DNA of 34,841 nt from positions 1-34,841 of the forward strand of contig DUCU01000028.1 of the NCBI GenBank assembly GCA_012959605.1. Direction: 5' to 3'. A model generated the notes under the pieces. The model was not told the origin of the DNA and searched no databases. It worked only from the letters and a program-made list of their open reading frames with translations. This stretch comes from Dehalococcoidia bacterium. GTDB lineage: Bacteria > Chloroflexota > Dehalococcoidia > Lucifugimonadales > UBA3495. Of the stretch, positions 32,758 through 34,841 are shown piece by piece. The translations under genes were made by a program, and so were the position numbers. Position 1 is the stretch's first letter. Each line of letters opens with the position of its first letter.

Positions 32758-33738
32758 TTAAAACAGGGAGGGGTCTTTATAGAGATAAGTGGAGTTGGCG
32801 AAGGCGGTCAATGACTCCAACGCGGTATGAAAGAAGCGATAGCCGGTGGCCTGGTGCAGTTTGCCAGTGCTCATCAATATGGGCCACCGGACATAGTCCA
32901 GACTGGTGGCCGTGGCGTCACGTTGGAGATGCAATCCCGAGCAGAGCTTCATCAGCGGGTAGGCCAGGAAGGGGGGCAGGCTGATTACCTTGCTCTTGAG
33001 TATCTGGGTCATCTCTCGATAATGGACGATACCGTCTCCGGCTACGTTGAACGTGCCGGTGATTTCTCGCTGAATTATCAAAGAAAGGACTCGGGCTAGG
33101 TCGTCGTCGTAGACGAATTGCAGCGGCGGATCGTAGGCCGTTAAACCCAGCATCCATGGGCGGAAATAGGAATCAACCGTAGGATTATCGGTCCCGTTTC
33201 CTAGCACGACACATGACCTCAGAGTAGTAATCTTGATGTCGTCTTGGGCGAGCGCAAATTCCTGCAAAACCATCTCGCATTGCTGCTTGGCATGGGCGCT
33301 GGAATCGTCGGGAGACGGACGCATGGTGGCATCTTCCGAGATTGGAATTGGGTTGTCGCTGTGGGGCCCGTATACAGCATGGGAACTTAGATAAATCAGG
33401 TGAGTGACCCTGGTTCTGGCGCAAGAGGCCATTACTGACCGCAAGGTTTCCATGTTCTCCTCGCGTATGGCGTCCGTTTCGCGGCGGTTGGCGCCATTTT
33501 TAGGGTTGAACGCTAAGTGCACCACGGTGGTTGCATCTTGGTCGTTTAATTCGTCGTCAATGGGCTCGGAAACGTTCTTGCGGTAGAAGGCGATGTTATG
33601 AACCGGCACCTGTAGCGGGTTAACATCAAATGCCACAATTTTTCTAAGCCCCGGCTCCCGCTCCAACTGGGCCAGGAGCTTGGCACCAACGTATCCGGAG
33701 GCTCCCGTGATTGCCACTACCTTTCCCTGTTGGGCCAT
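32758..33738 (-). CDS. NAD(P)-dependent epimerase/dehydratase-like SDR, catalytic Tyr replaced
   Basis: 326-residue extended/atypical short-chain dehydrogenase fold. The nucleotide-binding motif is TGASGYVGAKLL (11-22), followed by DATTVVHLAFNPKNG (68-82) and LIYLSSHAVYG (114-124). In the usual YxxxK motif, Lys151 is kept but the tyrosine position is Ser147 (SAHAK), so classic SDR redox catalysis is doubtful. Some atypical SDRs act as sensors or isomerases. ATG 33736-33738 has GGACGG upstream. It starts 55 bases after the squalene/phytoene synthase stop; hopanoid loci often contain an SDR (HpnA), but identity with HpnA is not shown. Confidence 0.87.
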   Translation of the reverse strand: MAQQGKVVAITGASGYVGAKLLAQLEREPGLRKIVAFDVNPLQVPVHNIAFYRKNVSEPIDDELNDQDATTVVHLAFNPKNGANRRETDAIREENMETLRSVMASCARTRVTHLIYLSSHAVYGPHSDNPIPISEDATMRPSPDDSSAHAKQQCEMVLQEFALAQDDIKITTLRSCVVLGNGTDNPTVDSYFRPWMLGLTAYDPPLQFVYDDDLARVLSLIIQREITGTFNVAGDGIVHYREMTQILKSKVISLPPFLAYPLMKLCSGLHLQRDATATSLDYVRWPILMSTGKLHQATGYRFFHTALESLTAFANSTYLYKDPSLF

Positions 33739-33793
33739 CTAAACTGCCGTCCAAAAAATCTTGTGTAGAGTCATGCGCTGATTTTCAAAAAGA

Positions 33794-34744
33794 TCACTTG
33801 TGGGAATACGGGAGTGTCAACATGCTGCCCAGCCAAGTCTTGGCCGTGATGCTAATCTTCTCAGCCTTACTCAGAGAAACTCTCGATTCTAGGACATCGT
33901 AATCCGACGCCTCGATACGGTCTAGCACTTTTGAGTAAAGTGCACCCAAAACTGCCGGGCAAGCCCGAGATCGCCGTGAGAGATAGGGCAGCAACTTGAA
34001 GCCTTTATCGAAATACTCCCTGGCTCGATCTGCTTGGAATTTCATGAGATCGTGAAACGCCTGGTTGCGGACGCTATATTTGAGGTCACCTTCCGTGTAG
34101 CCAAACCTGGCCATCTCATCCTGGGGCAGGTAAATCCGGCCCATATTGAAGTCTTCTCGCACGTCTCTGATTATGTTAGTCAACTGCATTGCCAGGCCCA
34201 GGTCCACGGCATACTCCTTGGCCTCTTGATCCTTGTAGCCAAAAATCTGAAGACAGATCAGACCAACTACAGACGCCACCCGGTAACAGTACTCACGCAG
34301 TTCCTCAAAGTTTTGAAACCGGTCTTTAACCAGATCGCTCTCCACTCCCAAGATGACCTCACGGAAATAGTCCTGGGGAATGGAGTAATTCTGCGCCACA
34401 TCTGCCAAGGCCACGTAAACCGGACTTGAGGCCGTGCCCGTGTAGGTGCTATCCAAGTCTGATTGGAGGTCGGCCAGGGCCTTGATCTTGGCGTCGGTGG
34501 AGGTGACGTCGTCCACCGAGTCATCACAATGGCGACAGAAGGCGTAGGCGGCATAGATGGCCCGTCGTTTGGCCGCTGGCAAGGTCAAGAAGGCGTAGTA
34601 GAAATTCTTGGCCTCTCTGCGGGTGATGATCCGGCAGACTTCGTAGGCCGATTCTAAATCCAAGTTAGGATTAATGGAGGAATTCTGCATACAACTGGCC
34701 GGCGGCTCGCAAGGGGTGGGTATGGATTGGAACGCTTGGAACAA
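33794..34744 (-). CDS. Squalene/phytoene synthase family protein
   Basis: Head-to-head prenyl transferase, joining two prenyl diphosphates to presqualene/squalene or phytoene. Both Asp-rich motifs are present: CDDSVDD (73-79) and QLTNIIRDVREDFNMGRIYLP (187-207). Other typical parts are AKNFYYAFLTLPAAKRRAIYA and EYCYRVASVVGLICLQIFG. Family members include HpnC/HpnD and CrtB; the motifs do not separate these. Numbered from TTG 34744, it is 316 residues, but that start would be only a few bases after the predicted transcription start; ATG 34690, giving 298 residues and beginning MQNSSINPNLDLE, is a strong alternative. Likely first gene of a three-gene minus-strand unit. Confidence 0.92.
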   Translation of the reverse strand: MFQAFQSIPTPCEPPASCMQNSSINPNLDLESAYEVCRIITRREAKNFYYAFLTLPAAKRRAIYAAYAFCRHCDDSVDDVTSTDAKIKALADLQSDLDSTYTGTASSPVYVALADVAQNYSIPQDYFREVILGVESDLVKDRFQNFEELREYCYRVASVVGLICLQIFGYKDQEAKEYAVDLGLAMQLTNIIRDVREDFNMGRIYLPQDEMARFGYTEGDLKYSVRNQAFHDLMKFQADRAREYFDKGFKLLPYLSRRSRACPAVLGALYSKVLDRIEASDYDVLESRVSLSKAEKISITAKTWLGSMLTLPYSHK

Positions 34745-34757
34745 GTCCGATGGTTAT

Positions 34758-34763
34758 ATTATA
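34758..34763 (-). promoter_or_regulatory. Possible -10 box for the squalene/phytoene synthase unit
   Basis: Perfect TATAAT on the minus strand (34763-34758). A weak TGAATC lies 17 bases upstream. Transcription would begin near 34751, which favours the internal ATG 34690 as start codon. Confidence 0.4.
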
Positions 34764-34841
34764 GTGGTGGGCCGGAAACGGATTCACTGGCTTTTTAAAT
34801 GTCTTAGCTCAGGAGAGTGAAGGGAGCCTGGGCCTATGACG

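Noticed and set aside
1..34841. CRISPR arrays, insertion sequences, tRNA or rRNA genes
   Set aside because: No regularly spaced repeats, transposase frames, terminal repeats or cloverleaf/rRNA signatures were seen on either strand by reading; a tRNAscan and Infernal run would settle this.

Overview
The window looks like a chromosomal segment of an uncultured marine-type Chloroflexota, most likely a SAR202/Dehalococcoidia-like lineage. This is inferred from gene content and not tested by phylogeny. The clues are a solute-binding lipoprotein with a long Pro/Ala/Thr/Gln linker after the lipobox, an SsuD-like flavin monooxygenase paired with a cupin, a crotonase, a penicillin-acylase-family hydrolase, a fused two-domain M16 peptidase, and a selenoprotein of the glycine/D-proline reductase B family. 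Coding density is high, genes sit in short operons on both strands, and many starts are TTG or GTG. No rRNA, tRNA, CRISPR array, insertion sequence or phage gene was recognised.

Layout: (1) 176-4094, solute-binding protein and two permeases of a peptide/nickel-type ABC importer, without ATPase genes. (2) 4264-6366, crotonase, TlyA rRNA methyltransferase and a CinA-C-terminal-like protein whose nucleophile motif is altered; the last gene overlaps the 3' end of a convergent penicillin acylase (6363-8699). (3) 8832-9913, a metallo-beta-lactamase-fold hydrolase and a possible small membrane protein. (4) 9986-11611 minus strand, a glyoxalase-fold protein behind a selenoprotein gene that is read through an in-frame TGA with a fitting bacterial SECIS hairpin. 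(5) 11828-17845, six cobalamin genes: a,c-diamide synthase, adenosyltransferase, CobT, CobS, CbiB and a threonine-phosphate-decarboxylase-like aminotransferase. (6) 17933-24391, a PPOX-fold flavoprotein, M16 peptidase, RNase PH, branched-chain aminotransferase and PlsY. (7) 24637-30096 minus strand, a 1819-residue DUF4011/SF1-helicase/Vsr-like nuclease/DUF3320 protein resembling the single-gene defence protein called Hhe, with an internal 171-residue duplication. (8) 30276-31758, cupin plus SsuD-like monooxygenase. (9) 34744-31803 minus strand, squalene/phytoene synthase, an atypical SDR and a nucleoside hydrolase.

The cobalamin block covers late corrinoid steps: amidation, adenosylation, aminopropanol-arm supply and nucleotide-loop assembly. 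cobU/cobP and cobQ are not in view. Gene ends often carry unusually long perfect hairpins, with stems of up to 30 bp, and several lack a T-tract. The items most worth following up are the selenoprotein with its SECIS, the duplicated helicase-nuclease, the CinA-like protein without its serine, and the operator-like inverted repeats in the divergent intergenic regions at 8731-8771 and 30126-30148.
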